From Andrena cerasifolii (Eukaryota > Arthropoda > Insecta > Hymenoptera > Andrenidae): a DNA stretch of 64,000 nt. The stretch spans positions 7,874,001 through 7,938,000 of the forward strand of contig NC_135118.1 in assembly GCF_050908995.1 (NCBI RefSeq), written 5' to 3'. The position numbers and the translations under genes were made by a program. Positions 49,718-62,586 of the stretch are shown in pieces; positions within the stretch are counted from its first letter, which is position 1, and each line of letters opens with the position of its first letter. The notes under the pieces were generated by a model, which worked only from the letters and a program-made list of their open reading frames with translations, did no database searches and was not told the DNA's origin.

Positions 49718-51965
49718 ATAACTTCTATATATTTTGAGATAGGAAGAAATGTTTGAGACAAAAGTTGTTTGATTCCGAGGGGCTCATTACGTCGTGGATG
49801 GAATTTAATACTATTGTTGTTACTTTGTGCATACGGTTTTGCCCACCCTATGGGGGTAAAATAGGAAAAAGAACAGGTTTTGTTTTATCGTTAAATTAAA
49901 TAGCCTGTTTGGACTTCTCCATTATATGTTTGTTATTTTGTGTTGTTTACGAAAACATTTAATAAATACTGCTTTCATTACACAAATTGTTTTATAATTT
50001 GAAAAGTTATGGACACGAAACCTTAAATATACAGTTTTGGACAGGTTTCACCAACCTACTGTTTTATGGAATACACAGTAGTGTCACCATTTCTAAAATT
50101 GCTACATGACATGCAGGACGCTTCAGTTGAAGTTAATAGAAATTTTGCTTACCATAAACTTCTTCTGCAACTTTTCCCGTTAGAAGCAGCAAACACCTTT
50201 CGGGTACACACTGTACCTAGGTCGGTTAAATGAAACGCCCTGTATATCACTTCGCACACCCTCCCCTGTGGTTGTTTCACACATATATGTTTATTTTATA
50301 TATGAAGGAATAACTCGATCGATCGATCGCCGTCGACAGCGTGTGTCAAACGTGCTCCTAGCGCATCGCCGATGCAGCGCACGGTTAGCGTGGCCGCAAA
50401 TTCTTCGCATGCAACCACCGCGGGGCATGCAATCGTCCATTTTACGTGGAAACACCCCCATGACAGCTCTCCGCGCCGCCTCGCCCCTCCGCCGGCTATA
50501 TTCTTGCTTCATTATGACGTTCTAGGGACTCTAAACTCGCGAAACTTATTTTCCCGCTTCTACCTTCGATTCCATCCCTGCGTACAACTTTTACTTCTGC
50601 GTGACAACGAGGGAATGAAACGAGGGCGTGAGTATCGAACTCGGCCCCTTAAATGGTGAAATAAATGCGTTCCCGAGAACGTGACACACTTTTGATGACA
50701 ACTTTGTCATGGATAAATATAGGGACGGCGAAGCATGTGGGTGGAAGTATTGACTCGTACTACTGAAATTTCGAGTAGGGGCTCCTGTAGGTCATTCACG
50801 AGCTCGATACCTTCTCCCGAGACTTTTGCGAAACAAAGTAAGGAAACTGCATTACGGTTATAAATATCACAAACAACTATTTCGGATGAGAGACCTGCAG
50901 GGAGTCGTGCAAGCAGTCACATATATACATAAGGGTAACGTAGCCGAATATGATACCTCTCCTAACACGAGACCCCAGCTTATCTCCGCCACAGTGTTCC
51001 GACGCGTGTACCTGGATTGATCCCATTAACGGATGTAACTTCTGTTACTGGCGACCACGACACTACACGTCCGGATGTCTCACGGCAACTTAATGATGTC
51101 AGACCGATTCGTGATATGGGATAAAAAGTCTTTAGTCAGTTTTAATAATAATAAAAAAACAAACGTATATTATACTACAAAAAAACTATTAAATTTAACG
51201 TAAAGGAACGAGGTGGTTCGTACAATTCTTCATAAAATCTTCGGTGGGGGGGTAAACAGAGTCGGTCGAGGAAATAAACTCGTTGCTTATTGGGCGGGTT
51301 GAAATCAGTCGAGGACTATTGGTGATTTAGAAAAAGGACGGGGATGGCAACGAGTGACCGACTACAGTCACAGCGGACACTCTGCAGAGCGAAAGAACCG
51401 GACCGCTAGCCCTTGTAATTTCACGGTCAGCGGGAGATTTCCTGGCCACGCGCGGGTAATAAACTCATAAAGTCCTTAGAACTTGGGAACATTTTGGTGA
51501 CTGCAAAGAAATTTCGTTAATAAGGGGTAAAGCTTAGAATTTACAACGGCTAAAAGGTCGGAGTGCTGCGACGTCTGTTGACCTTACGAGTCTATTATCC
51601 CGCTTCGAGAAGTCTTCAAATATTTTTAATACGCAGATGGGAAGTGTACGCACGCAACACACAGAGCTATTGAATGTCATATCGATGCTACTTCTTTACT
51701 AACTAACCGTGTATTAGTTGTTTCGTCCGCACAGTGGCATTAGTAATCAATTGAGCGTCTTGAGCAAGCACATATTTCTGAAAGACATTGCAGAAAGTTT
51801 TTGAAGTGGGTCGATTAAATTACAAATACCTCTAAAGTGGTAAGTGTATAATGACTTTCACAAATACTGTTGTATAGTGCTTGCAATGGAGTTTAAGGCT
51901 TATTAAGTAGTTGTATATCATTAAATGACGAAGACTTAACTTCGAAGCTACTTAATAGTTATCAT
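49718..51965. other. Non-coding, mixed composition
   Basis: No gene is supported. At about 51045-51065, CTGTTACTGGCGACCACGAC resembles the LTR end plus primer-binding junction of BEL/Pao elements, but no LTR pair is visible. Confidence 0.35.
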
Positions 51966-52182
51966 GTTATTGTTTCCGAATATGAGCCCCGTGAAAGTTC
52001 TACTGATGAGAGTGAAGAAGAAATTGTTCTGAATGTAGATGAAGAAAGAAAATTATGATACAGAATGCTTGTTTTGGACAGGTCTTTATTCTTCAGATGT
52101 GCTAGGTGAACAATGGGTTAAGTGTACGTATAAAGTGTTACGATGGGCGTGGTGGGCCCATGGAGACTTCGGTGGTGGACCC
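51966..52182 (+). pseudogene. Decayed pogo/Tigger-like transposase C-terminus
   Basis: The first frame gives VIVSEYEPRESSTDESEEEI and then a stop at 52055. Shifted by one base, the next frame gives YDTECLFWTGLYSS, then EQWVKCTYK, then WAHGDFGG. An acidic Ser-rich linker followed by C-x2-C, G-E-x-W-x-x-C and W-A-H-x-x-C is how many insect pogo/Tigger-type transposases end, with a zinc-finger-like tail. Here several Cys are lost (CLFW for CxxC, DFG for x-C-x) and there is a frameshift, so it is a fossil. The DDE catalytic domain is not present upstream. Confidence 0.45.
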
Positions 52183-52435
52183 GCGAAGACTGCGGTAGCG
52201 AAGAAATAGATTTCACATGCCAACTTTATAAAGAAAGAAAGAAAAAATCAGTTTTAGGACAAAACAAACTGGGTCTCATATTAGGAACCCATTTCTTTTT
52301 ATCTGCGTACTTGAATGACTTTCGTTTTTATTTTATTATGAAGGAACCGAATCTTCGTTAAGTACTTTGAAAGTACTGTAAGTACTTTCCAGTAGGTTGC
52401 TAAAGAATACATATTCTACTTTTAAAACGTGTATC

Positions 52436-52515
52436 CAGGGCCGGCGCGAGGGTGGTTGGCGCCCTTATGCAAGAAATTTTCGGCGCCCCCAAATTTTTGC
52501 ACCTGTTTTCTATTA
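52436..52515. mobile_element. Terminus of a CAGGGCCGGCGC-type DNA element
   Basis: CAGGGCCGGCGCGAGGGTGG followed by paired GGCGCCC words looks like the end of a hAT-like repeat family. The opposite terminus was not found, so only one end is called. Confidence 0.35.
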
Positions 52516-55500
52516 ATATTTTGCCTTTACGAGGTACAATAAAAAAAAAAGAATCACATTTACATTTTGTTTATATGGGAGTTGGATTCCTTTATATCAA
52601 GTCTCCGACACAGTTGTTAGTAAAAGTACATTTTAGTAAAAGTGAATTTTAATAAAGTTGTTCTCAGTCAAGAGTTATGATGTTTTTAAGAAACGGGTTA
52701 CTCATATTCGGCTACTTTACCCTACTCATATCGAACAGAAACTGCTACGGTACACGTGAAGTTCCTTCGTTGTGCCGTTCAGAAGCAATAATTATTTAAA
52801 ATCAGCCGTACGAGTATAAAATCCCCAGGCAAATCGATCTACCGTCAGACGGCTAATACAAAATGGTCGCATCGGTTTGTTAAAAGGCGGCGAATGAAAG
52901 ATCCGTGTCCGAATCCAGCTGCAGCAATCCCGCCAGTCGATGTTCGTTCTCCTCATAATCGGTTTATGTTAAGAGATAAGGCCGGGAAATCGATAGCTCG
53001 GCGTGAATGTACCCTTCAACGGGTTTCATCCCCGAACTCAGCCTAACAGAGCATTCATGCGAGTTCTCCTCACCCCCAGCTCCCTCTGAAACTTCTATAA
53101 TTTCATTCGTGCCGTGCCGCGACAAATCCACTCCGGATATAAGAAACATATTCACCACCGAAACGGTTAATTCGCGCGAGGACGCGAAGCGAGGAAACTT
53201 TCGATCCCCCGATGAGAGCTGGCGCAACGACGAGCTCCTCCGTCGGCGACGCCTGTATTTATAGACCGTCGAAATTACTGATGCATACCTGCCGTCTCGA
53301 AGGAGGCGCTCGTTCCACGGAAAAAGGAGAGGGCTCGGAACAGGGAAAAACGAGGATCGCGTACGCCTGCGAGTAAGACGCGTTTATTTGCGCCCGCGGG
53401 CGAACGAACAGCCGCCCGTTTCCCGCGTCCCTCTGCACGCTCGCGTTCGGTAAATTGCGTGTACGCGTACTTATTTACTCGCCGGCAAGATTATTAATCT
53501 ACTTAATTGTGTTTTGCCGCACCCGTGCCTGCTTCGCCCGTAGATCGAACGTTTATTCACCAGATATTTATTCAACCGCGGCTAAACTCTGATGCGTTCA
53601 CCACTCGCCGCGAATAAATATTGCCGTAATTGAGTATAATTAATAAGCGATCGGATGGGATTGAATTAACACGGCTGCTTTCGATTATACTGCGCCGTTA
53701 TTCGATTAATCGCAACCAACGAGCGCCAAACTTTTTCACCTGCCCTATTGCAGAGTTTGTAGCGGAGCTTGAAACACGGTTCTCATTCTGCCCCGAACGT
53801 ATATATTATTCTCGTTATCACTGAATCTGAATTATTAGTAGAACATCGGGTCGAGTAATGACGAATGAAGGACACCTGAGCTCCCAGTTTGGAACCATTC
53901 GAAAACCAATGGCCACGTTATTAGTTACTTCCAGGTTCCAAGGAATAAAATAAACGGAACATGAAGAAACTGGAAGCTCGTGGAAGGGACGGGGAAGAAA
54001 TGTCTCGCGGTTACATGCAATTCCGTGGTCGCTCGTGCGTGCGTACCGTGTCACGAGCGGCGAGTAGAGGAGAGGATGTAAAATGCGGAAGAATCGCCGG
54101 TCGGGAATGGGAGATCGACGAGAAACGAGGTCGAGGGAAAAAATTGAACCCGCGGGATTTTATTGGCGCGCCCTGCCTACCGCTGCCACGGTCAGTTTCC
54201 GTCGGGTTACTCGCTTCCGGGGCCGCGGATGGAAATCATGGAGAGGCTGAGAATCGCAGGGAAAGGCTTTCCCGCGGCGAGAGTGAAAGTAAAGGGTGGG
54301 CGATGCCGAATCGGAATTGACGATCCTCAATGGAACACTGTGTTGAATTTAGGATCTCGTGCTTGCAATCTACGTTCAGACACTTCAACTTTCTGCGAGG
54401 TCGTAATTGCTGACGGGGACACGGTTGGCTGTATCGTAGAATGACTTTCGTTGCTATTACTGCCGTTGGTATGCAACGTGGTCCCTGGTCGCTTCAGGAT
54501 TTATCGAAATTCCGAGCGAGGGGAGAATTTTCGGAAACAGAGGCAGCGCCGGTGAATACGCGACGAATTCGGACGAAAAATTGTTTCCCTGCGTGCTGAA
54601 AGTTTGGAAAGCGTCAGCGGCTGCGTTGTTTGGAAACCGGCGCGCAAATTGTCGCGCAACGTTTGACACGTTGCCGTGATCGATGGTCTTTTAAACTATG
54701 GTGCCATTTAAGACACGAATTTTCCACATTTTTTTTTCAAAGCGCCCAGAAGGCTTTCCACAATGAAGACACACCAGAAATCTATTTTGAAAATCTTCAT
54801 TAGGGCGCTGGCCAGCCGCCTTAGCCACCTCGGCTACCGCCGACTCCCTCCCCCCCGGTCTTGATTATTCCGTGCCCTATCTTATAGTACGGGGTTTAGT
54901 TTCTACAGGTGAAAATCCTCAGAACCAAAGCTAAATCCGTTTTGAACTTGGGAATACTTCTCTACCCTTCAGTGGCCGCTTCGTCGTTAAATACATTCTA
55001 TACGGCGTTGTTTCGCGAAACAACGATTTCAAGTATCGACTGACATCGGGGCGGTGGAAATGGGGTTGACAGCGTGATTTCGAGGCGAACATGTGTCCCC
55101 ATCGTCCGATCGTGACGTCGCGATAGGAAGTTGGGCAAGTCCCGATGAGGAAGGGAAAGAATCGGGGACAGGGAAGCGGCTGACTCGTGGCGAGGTCGTT
55201 TAAAGTCGCGAACAGCGTACGTTGTAAAAAGTCGCGGGCTAGGCGAGAGTCGAGTTGCCAATATCTTCTTACGGATTTGTGGGTGCGGTGGGCCCCTTCT
55301 TCTTCGCCATTCGTACCACTTCGCCGAGATATCACCGGTAAGTTTTCAGCGGGCGTACCTGCCGGCGATAAATAAACGCGGGGCCGCGTTATACGCAGTC
55401 GCCTTGAGCCATCTGAATCGAGGATGGATCGAATGGAATTCGCGAAAAATCCCCGCTAAGAATGGAATTCTCGGCTGTGGATTTCCGCTTTATCGGAACC

Positions 55501-55739
55501 ATTCTCAAAATCAATCGGATACTCTGTAATCATATTCTGTTTACCCTAAGTTTTCTGGCGCTTAAAGCTTTGATTCGTTACAAGGACAGGTTTAATTGGG
55601 CCTAGTTGTACAGAAAGCTACCCAACCCTCGATGATCTGAAACTGAGTACATTTAGTTTGAAGATTTTAATTGCTGAAGAAAAGTAGCTTTATTTCCATT
55701 GCGTAGATTTTATTTCATGATATTGTTTCACGAGGGTTT
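52516..55739. other. 3.2-kb gene-free block, CpG-rich
   Basis: No exon is supported. It contains a SINE-like A-box segment on the minus strand (54800-54870, listed separately). Frames at 53961-54444 and 54931-55335 overlap in several phases and match no known domain. Confidence 0.4.
54800..54870 (-). repeat. tRNA-like A-box segment, possible SINE head
   Basis: The minus strand reads GCGGTAGCCGAGGTGGCTAA, continuing AGGCGG. TAGCCGAGGTG fits the Pol III A-box consensus and resembles the 5' part of a Ser/Leu tRNA. No B box follows at the right distance, and no tail or target duplication is clear, so it is not an intact tRNA gene. Confidence 0.25.
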
Positions 55740-55743
55740 TTAA

Positions 55744-56177
55744 CCCTTCGTCGACACTCTGGGTGTGAGCCACCCATAAGCTAATTTTGACGTTCTGTAG
55801 CTTCTATATTCAAACTAAATTCCTTTTCTCGAAAACCGACTTATAAACTATTTTTTTCTCTGAAAATATTATATCTGAACAACAACTCTGTAGATTTTTA
55901 GCTTTTAATTTTGAAATTTGTAAAAGTTACATTTTTTTAAAAGATTTTCTTTGTTTTTTTCTCGACATACGGTAATCTAGAATTTTTCCACAAAAACTGG
56001 GATAAAATTTAAAAAAAGCTGTTGGAATACATTTTAGAGACCTTGAAAATGACCCATGATTTTTTTCATAACTATTGGATTCCTTAGATGAGAATGGCAG
56101 TCGTTCAAAAATTGCTCTGGGTGTGAGCCACCCAGATATGTCAAAGTTGATAAAAAAAGGGGTGTGTCAACAAAGGG
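55744..56177. mobile_element. 434-bp TTAA-flanked MITE
   Basis: TTAA at 55740-55743 and 56178-56181 flank termini CCCTTCGTCGACAC and GTGTGTCAACAAAGGG. The motif CTGGGTGTGAGCCACCCA occurs just inside the left end and again, in the same orientation, near 56118. The interior is T-rich and non-coding. CCC...GGG ends at TTAA are typical of piggyBac-type elements. Confidence 0.7.
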
Positions 56178-56181
56178 TTAA

Positions 56182-59100
56182 TGGGTTATTTAATAGTAAA
56201 TAGTATAATTAATATTTTGTTTTTTAAACCTAGATTGGAAGTATGGCTTGGCAGTTTTAATAATTTTATAATGTAAGAGTTATTCTATGAGTTGGTAAAT
56301 ATTCTTAAAGTGAATATCACAAAATCATGGGGTCCGTACTGCGTTTAACTAATTTTTTTGCCGTTTTGAGGGTTGGTAGCTTACTGCATAACTAGGCCCA
56401 ATTACTGTCGATCAAATACACTTAATCTTTCGCCTGTACCGAGCAAATACTTCACTTATATAAACACAGAGACACTATATAGTTTATGTCACTTACGGGG
56501 GCGGAACTGTAGACTGTGCTATGCATACCACGTATGTATATCCGATAAGCATAAAAGAATGTACGAATGGCGAAATAAATACTGCTACTACTATAAACAC
56601 AGAGACAAGTTTCAAATTGAAACCACTGAGTACCGATGAACACCACTGAAAGATTGGTAACATCAATTCCCTTTTCCTGCTACACCCACTCATTGGTTCC
56701 CCACAATCGTATACACCGAACGTACATCGAACACATTTGGGGAGTGAAAGATAGCAGGTTCCCTGTAGAACCCAGTAGTAAACCGTTTCGCGTCGCAATC
56801 GCTGTTAAGTAGACTTCCTGATCGCGGAAAAGACGGGACACGCGAGGGGTACGGGCTAACCCTAAGAGTTAATAGAGATACGGTGTTAACTAAGCGCCGT
56901 AATCCCAAGGGCCACAAATGGTTTAAGAGCCGCAGAATACCCCTTCGGTCATATAACATGGGCATTTATTACGAAAGATTTTGGAAATCCATCGAGCGCT
57001 CAGGGGCGTCGCAGGCGCGGCACGGGGGTGGCACAGTGGTTACCCGTGAACCGTACGATGGGGCATCCATTAACTAAGCTCGTAATCCCTTCAGTTAAGT
57101 TAGCACATGGTGCGGCCGACGGTCCATCGTTCGTGCACCAACACCTAAGCGTAACCCTTAGCCGCCGGTTGATCTTCCTCTCCCTCCACCTTTATCATTC
57201 TGCCCCGATCTCTCCCTCCTGTATCCGTCTTCCTATACACAAGGAACTAATTACAAAACCCTTTTTCGCCACGATCTGTTCAACCCCTACTTTGCATTCC
57301 ACGCTGGCCGAGCATTAGCCCCAACGCGGCCCTGCTAAATTTCGCCAGCCTGCTTAACCAGGGCAGAACAGGCGCGCACTGTATTTCGTAGTCGAATAGA
57401 GAGCGGGTGAAAATGAAATCGACACAAAGTTTTAATAAAAAGTACCCTCGAAAAGGGAGGATTACTTTTTTTTTTTAACTAAAGAATCCCCTTCTTGGTG
57501 CCCGCTTCTGTTCGTCGAGCTCGAGAGAAATCTTCCCTTCTCCTCTGAGCTGGTTTCGTAAGTGGTGCAGTTCCGTGGCAGCGCCTTCGTTCCCCGTTGG
57601 ACAGGGACGATCAGCTTCGTCTCGATCTGTTCGTGCGTCCCAGCCTCTCCGTCTTCCAGATTAAACAGTAAAAGAAGCATTGTCGGACCTCGAGCGGCTC
57701 CGGTGGACACCATGACCAATGACCGCGTTCAGCTTTGAATAATGAAGAGACGCTCGTCTGCCGCCCACGGAACCCGCCTCACCAGCGGCGGTACGGCAGT
57801 TTCTCCACCTGCTCCTGTGCACGGCTAGGGAACGGAATCCGGGATAAAGGAGCAGTTGTTTGGCCTTCAGAAATTGCCACGGGATGCGGGGAACAAATTT
57901 GGCTCGTGAGCAGCGCCGCGAGAACAAAGAAGCTGTATTGAAAGGGAAAGAAAGGAACACGCGGGCTATTGAAAAAAACCTATGAATGGGAAATGCTTCG
58001 TAATGCTACAGTGGGGTAATTAAAATGCATTTTAATTCTGACCTTCGATTTAGAAGAACAATGCAACACCTCGATAAACATCCGCGGCTTCGATAGTATG
58101 CGTGTAACGTTGAATGATTTCGTAGCGGGGAACAATGACCAGCATTCGTTGTGAATTAATCGTCAAATTGGCTGGTCCAATTTTCTCCTAACTGGCGCTG
58201 CCAATGGAAAGCATTCATATCGCCGTTTCCCCGCCGTCACGTAGAATTATACTGCCGTTATTAATATCGTATGTGCATTTCACCCGATACCCTGCTTGAT
58301 ACCGGAGTATGACTTAATGACGCGTGGTCTCTTTAATGACCCAGTGTAGTGTTCCCTGCTAATGTAGCGACGATAGAGAAGACCAGCAGCATTGTATCAG
58401 CGGAGAAATTGATCGTAGTAGCCATGCTGCTACGAGACACGTGCGATCATAGAGACTCCGTGGCTTGATCAATACGCGAGGTCGACCGAAGGCGTTCGTT
58501 TCGTGAATTGTTTGCGAATAATTCCCTGCGTTGCATTTCAATTTTAATACTCAGCGGGACTCTCTAATAATTTCTGGGGAAAACTTTTCCAACATTTCTA
58601 GCTTCAGCAGTTTCGCGTTCGTTTCTGAAATCTGTCCATTAAAAACGGATTTCGCCGTATAAAACCTGCCGCGGTTACACGAAATTATTTCGCGATATCC
58701 TCGTCCATGTGTAGACCTCTAAAAAAATGTTTCACCCTCGAACATCTCCCCTGAAACCCGCTATTCCCCGATTGGCGAGCAGTGGCGTATTTCGGGAACG
58801 GTTCATTTCGCAATAAACTTTAATCCCACCCCCGGAAAAAGTGTTTCTGGGTAAGCATCATTAATGCCGCTGATCACCGTGTATGGGACGTCCAGTGTTG
58901 TTTTCGTCGGGTATAAATATTTTACGGAACGCTTCGAATTCCCCACCGCCGGCTGGGTGTGGCCAATGTTTCCCCGCGCCGTTGAGGTAATTTTTAATTT
59001 TCCTATCGAAGCTATTCGAAGCACGGTGCGATGGTGCAATCGTTGCGCGACGAGGTCAGAATAGATAACAGATATTGTCTTTCATTAGCATCTCGCAGGG

Positions 59101-62072
59101 AAATCGAATCACATTGTAAGAATTAATACAACCGCGTATCGTGGAATAAATATTTGCCTTCCACTGTATTTTCCAATCGTTCTGCATGGAGCATTAACAA
59201 TCACTCCCGGTCGCGGTTCTTGCTAATGCATTCATTAATCGATACTTTCATGGAAACGCTGCTCTCCGGCTCCCTTGGCATTATTTAACGCCGCTCTGTT
59301 CGAAAATCATTTACATGAAATATCGTGGCACACGCGAACGTGCACCTGTAACAGTGAACGCGTAACGTGCTTCTGACGAAGGTACGAATAGTTCGTAATC
59401 GTGGCATTATAATTTTCTATTATCCTCGGTAATTTTTATGCGACGTTTATGCGCATTATTCTGACAAGGAAACGCCCCCTACCCGAAAAATTCTGATTTT
59501 AACGAAGCTTCGTGTGAGTGGAGCATATTCTGCACAAACTTTGTAAATAGTAGTGCACGCAAGGAGCAATCAATTATTTCTTTTCTACGGGAATTCACTT
59601 TGAAAGGGTGAAAGCAGGCCTTAAATATATCGCGTTCTTTGTTCTTTTAATGTAACTAACTTTACAGTTTTAAATACAAGAATTGTTCAGTTTGTTTTGC
59701 TCTATTAAACTACCAATTGAACAACAAAGTTTTATTAAGGAAAAACTTTAAGGGCTAATTCCAACGCTTCAGCGTAAGTTTCTGCAGAAAAAAAATTGCT
59801 CCTTGTATACTGCAATATATTCTATGTTCACGCGAAGTTTCAATAAAATCAGAACTCGCGGGTTGGAATGATTTGCTTGTAAGCTTGTACGCGCCCGCGA
59901 CTCCACTAAATCGTGACGTAAAGCGATGGCCCCGATCGCGTCGGTGAAGCATTTATCTCCGTGTTTCGAACGGGCCGTCGACATTACATACAATTTTCTT
60001 CGCATTACGTCTAATTGACCGTCTGATGTCAGCGCCGGCCCATCTCTTCCCACCGCGTATCGATCCTCGAATTATGCGCTGATTACACGGTGGGCCCATG
60101 TTGTGCATGATTTATTCGAGCGCCTCGTCCTCCCGTCGTTTTACGTGGAATCGTAATTACGGGTCTAATGGAAATCATTCTGTCAATTCGAGTCGATGCG
60201 TGGGGAGGTCGATTTCTCCTTGCATCGCGCGCCGGTTGACCTCGCGAGGCGTATAAACAGTGGCTGTCTACGAATTATTTAAGTTCACAGGTAGAATTTT
60301 ACTCCAAGCTTTTTAACAGCATTTATTGATTCTTCCTTTTGGAAGAAATGAGTGTGTAAGGGATTGGAAAAGTGGGGAAAGTTAGCTTCACGAGCAAAGT
60401 TTGCTTTGGAATCGTACGCTACGATTGAACGAGCATTTAGCAATGTTAATTTATAAGGAAAGCGAAGTAATTACTACGACCTATTAAGTTGTTTACGTTC
60501 GAGGAGCATAAGTTTCAGGTTCTCAGATTTTCAAGCCCGCCTTTATTCCCGCGAGCATCGCGTGTCCATTGGCGATTCGCCGTGTCAGAGTTTCGACCAG
60601 GGGGTAGGGGCGCGGCAAATGTACTAATTCGGTATTTGCAAAAATAATTAAGGCGCGGTCGAGGCCGTGGTTAACGAGGGCAGCGGCGGCAATATTGAGA
60701 CGTTAAGAAGTTGGTATTCCTGCGATCAGGAAGTTCACTTGGTCTCCTTTGTGATCAGAGGCTGGCATCGGAAGCAGTTCAAACAAAAGCCCGAAGAAAC
60801 GTTACAGGGAGGAAGAACGGAGAGGGACACTTACCTACTCGAAATAATGGAGGGTGTTCGGCTTTTAATTCACGAACGTCCAAGAAGAGGATCTTTGAAT
60901 TGATAATCAATCTCGCAGCATCTCTCATCTTCCTTTGTGCCTCGCTGTTTAATTGCATTACGAATTACAGAGCTTTGTGTACTATTCCGTCTTTGCCCTT
61001 GGAGAGAGGATTTGCAGAGATAACTGGCCAAGTTCCCTTAAATTTTAATTTCTTTAAAATCCGCAACATCCATCACGATTCATAAAATCATATATTTATA
61101 AAATATATTATAATAATATCATAAATTAAACATTTCTTCAATCGGTCCCGTAACTTTCGAACGTCCCCAGAACCGCTCCATCTCCTCCGCCAGATGATTT
61201 GCAGAATTTCGTTTAAACCGACAAAGCTGCAGTCCCATATGTTTCCAATAGGACACGTGAACGTCATTCAAGCGTTTCTTGGCGGGCGAAGGAGAATGCA
61301 GGCAACGTTTTTATCAGGCCGATCCAACCCTTTCAGCGAGCTTAACGAGGTATATATCACCGGCGTTATATGACGAATATTTAATACAGCGTGCTGTCGG
61401 TGGTGCGGGAAGGGCGTCGGGACGCTCGGTCAGCGCCCCGTATTTGTCTAGAAGCGGGCAAGCCTGTAAGCTTAATTGGAACCGGCCGACTGTGCCAGTG
61501 CTTTTTACGAATATCCCAACGTCCCGTCGCGATATCGTATTCCTGCGGGTCCTCTTACCGAATTTATGCACACGCTCGTGATAACACCGTCTCGCACACG
61601 CGAAGACAGTGTGTCTGGTCCACACCCGAAGAAACTACGCGGCAAGGCGCAAGGGAATTTTAGACTCGCCCCTCAATAACACCAGCAATTTATGTACCAC
61701 TGGGATCCCGATGTTTAAGGAACTTAATGAAAGCTCTTTCGGGATTCGTTACATCATTCCCCGTTGTTGCCTCTTATTTACTGTTATTCGCACCTGCTGG
61801 ACGAACGTGGGCCGGCGTCGAAATGCGTGGAAAGGGAATTGGGATTATACGGGGAGAAAACGTGATGCCGTTGTTAGGAAAATCACGAAGCGCGAAATTT
61901 AACCCGTAATTGGCAAGATAAAGTCGAGCAGGGTGGAATTGGTTTTTTTTTTCACGAAGATGTAACTTGGTTTTGGCAGTTGCTTCTTTGGTATCTTGTG
62001 TACTTTTTTCTACAGGGTATATTATTGAGGTTCACGGTGGCAATTCTTTCTCTCCTTGAGATACGTTGTTAT
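56182..62072. other. 5.9-kb gene-free block
   Basis: CpG-rich unique sequence dominates, especially 57.4-60.3 kb, where regularly spaced AATTA and CGCG words give a conserved-non-coding look. No exon is supported. Frames of 60-124 codons overlap on both strands and show no domains. Confidence 0.4.
57026..57060 (+). repeat. Pol III A-box-like segment, possible SINE head
   Basis: GGTGGCACAGTGGTTA contains TGGCACAGTGG, a full match to the A-box consensus, embedded in a GC-rich tRNA-like stretch. The downstream GTGAACCGTACGA is only loosely B-box-like. Weak support for a decayed tRNA-derived SINE. Confidence 0.25.
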
Positions 62073-62245
62073 GGGGTCATTCTACTTTGAAATTAAGCTA
62101 TTTGTAAAGATTTGTTTTCTGAGTAAATAGAACATGTAATGAAATAAATATTTTTGGTATTTATTAAGCTACTTTTATATTATAGAAAACAAAATTAAAA
62201 ATAATATTTTTAGTTTGTTTTAATGTTTTTTTTTACAGCGTTAAT

Positions 62246-62335
62246 ATGGCACCTAAGAAAGCGAGGTATGTTCATAGCGTAGGTGATTTCCCGGCACAGG
62301 CTTATCCGAAACAAAAAATTCCAAAAGATTCTTAA
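62246..62335 (+). CDS. 29-codon frame in the left MITE arm, unknown
   Basis: The frame begins at an ATG 12 nt after a T-rich tract ending ACAG and reads MAPKKARYVHSVGDFPAQAY and then PKQKIPKDS before a stop. The same peptide start occurs, diverged, in the opposite arm. I recognise no family. It may be a remnant exon of the autonomous parent or chance conservation due to the palindrome. Confidence 0.2.
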   Translation: MAPKKARYVHSVGDFPAQAYPKQKIPKDS

Positions 62336-62364
62336 TCTGTATGAGTGTCGCTATAGCCTCTAGC

Positions 62365-62586
62365 TCAATTAACAATTTTTGTTGAAAAGTAACAAAATGG
62401 CGCCGGTTTAGAAAAGAAGTTTGACAAAACACCCAAAAGGATGTATTCTCGGGTGTTCCATGAGAAAAATCTAGGGGCTATAGCGACACTCATACAGATT
62501 AATTTTTTTGTTGGAATTTTATGTTTAGGATAAGCCTGTGCCGGGAAATCACCTACGCCATGAGCATACTTCTTTTTAGGTGCCAT
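62365..62586 (-). CDS. 73-codon frame in the right MITE arm, unknown
   Basis: The minus-strand ATG at 62586 follows a TTTTTTTACAG tract and starts MAPKKKYAHGVGDFPAQAYP. It continues past the point where the left-arm copy stops and ends at VN. GDFPAQAYPK is identical between arms. No known domain. Its extension through the arm into the loop looks like chance read-through. Confidence 0.2.
   Translation of the reverse strand: MAPKKKYAHGVGDFPAQAYPKHKIPTKKLICMSVAIAPRFFSWNTREYILLGVLSNFFSKPAPFCYFSTKIVN

Noticed and set aside
54800..54870. Intact tRNA gene on the minus strand
   Set aside because: Only an A-box-like head is present; the B box and acceptor-stem pairing are absent.
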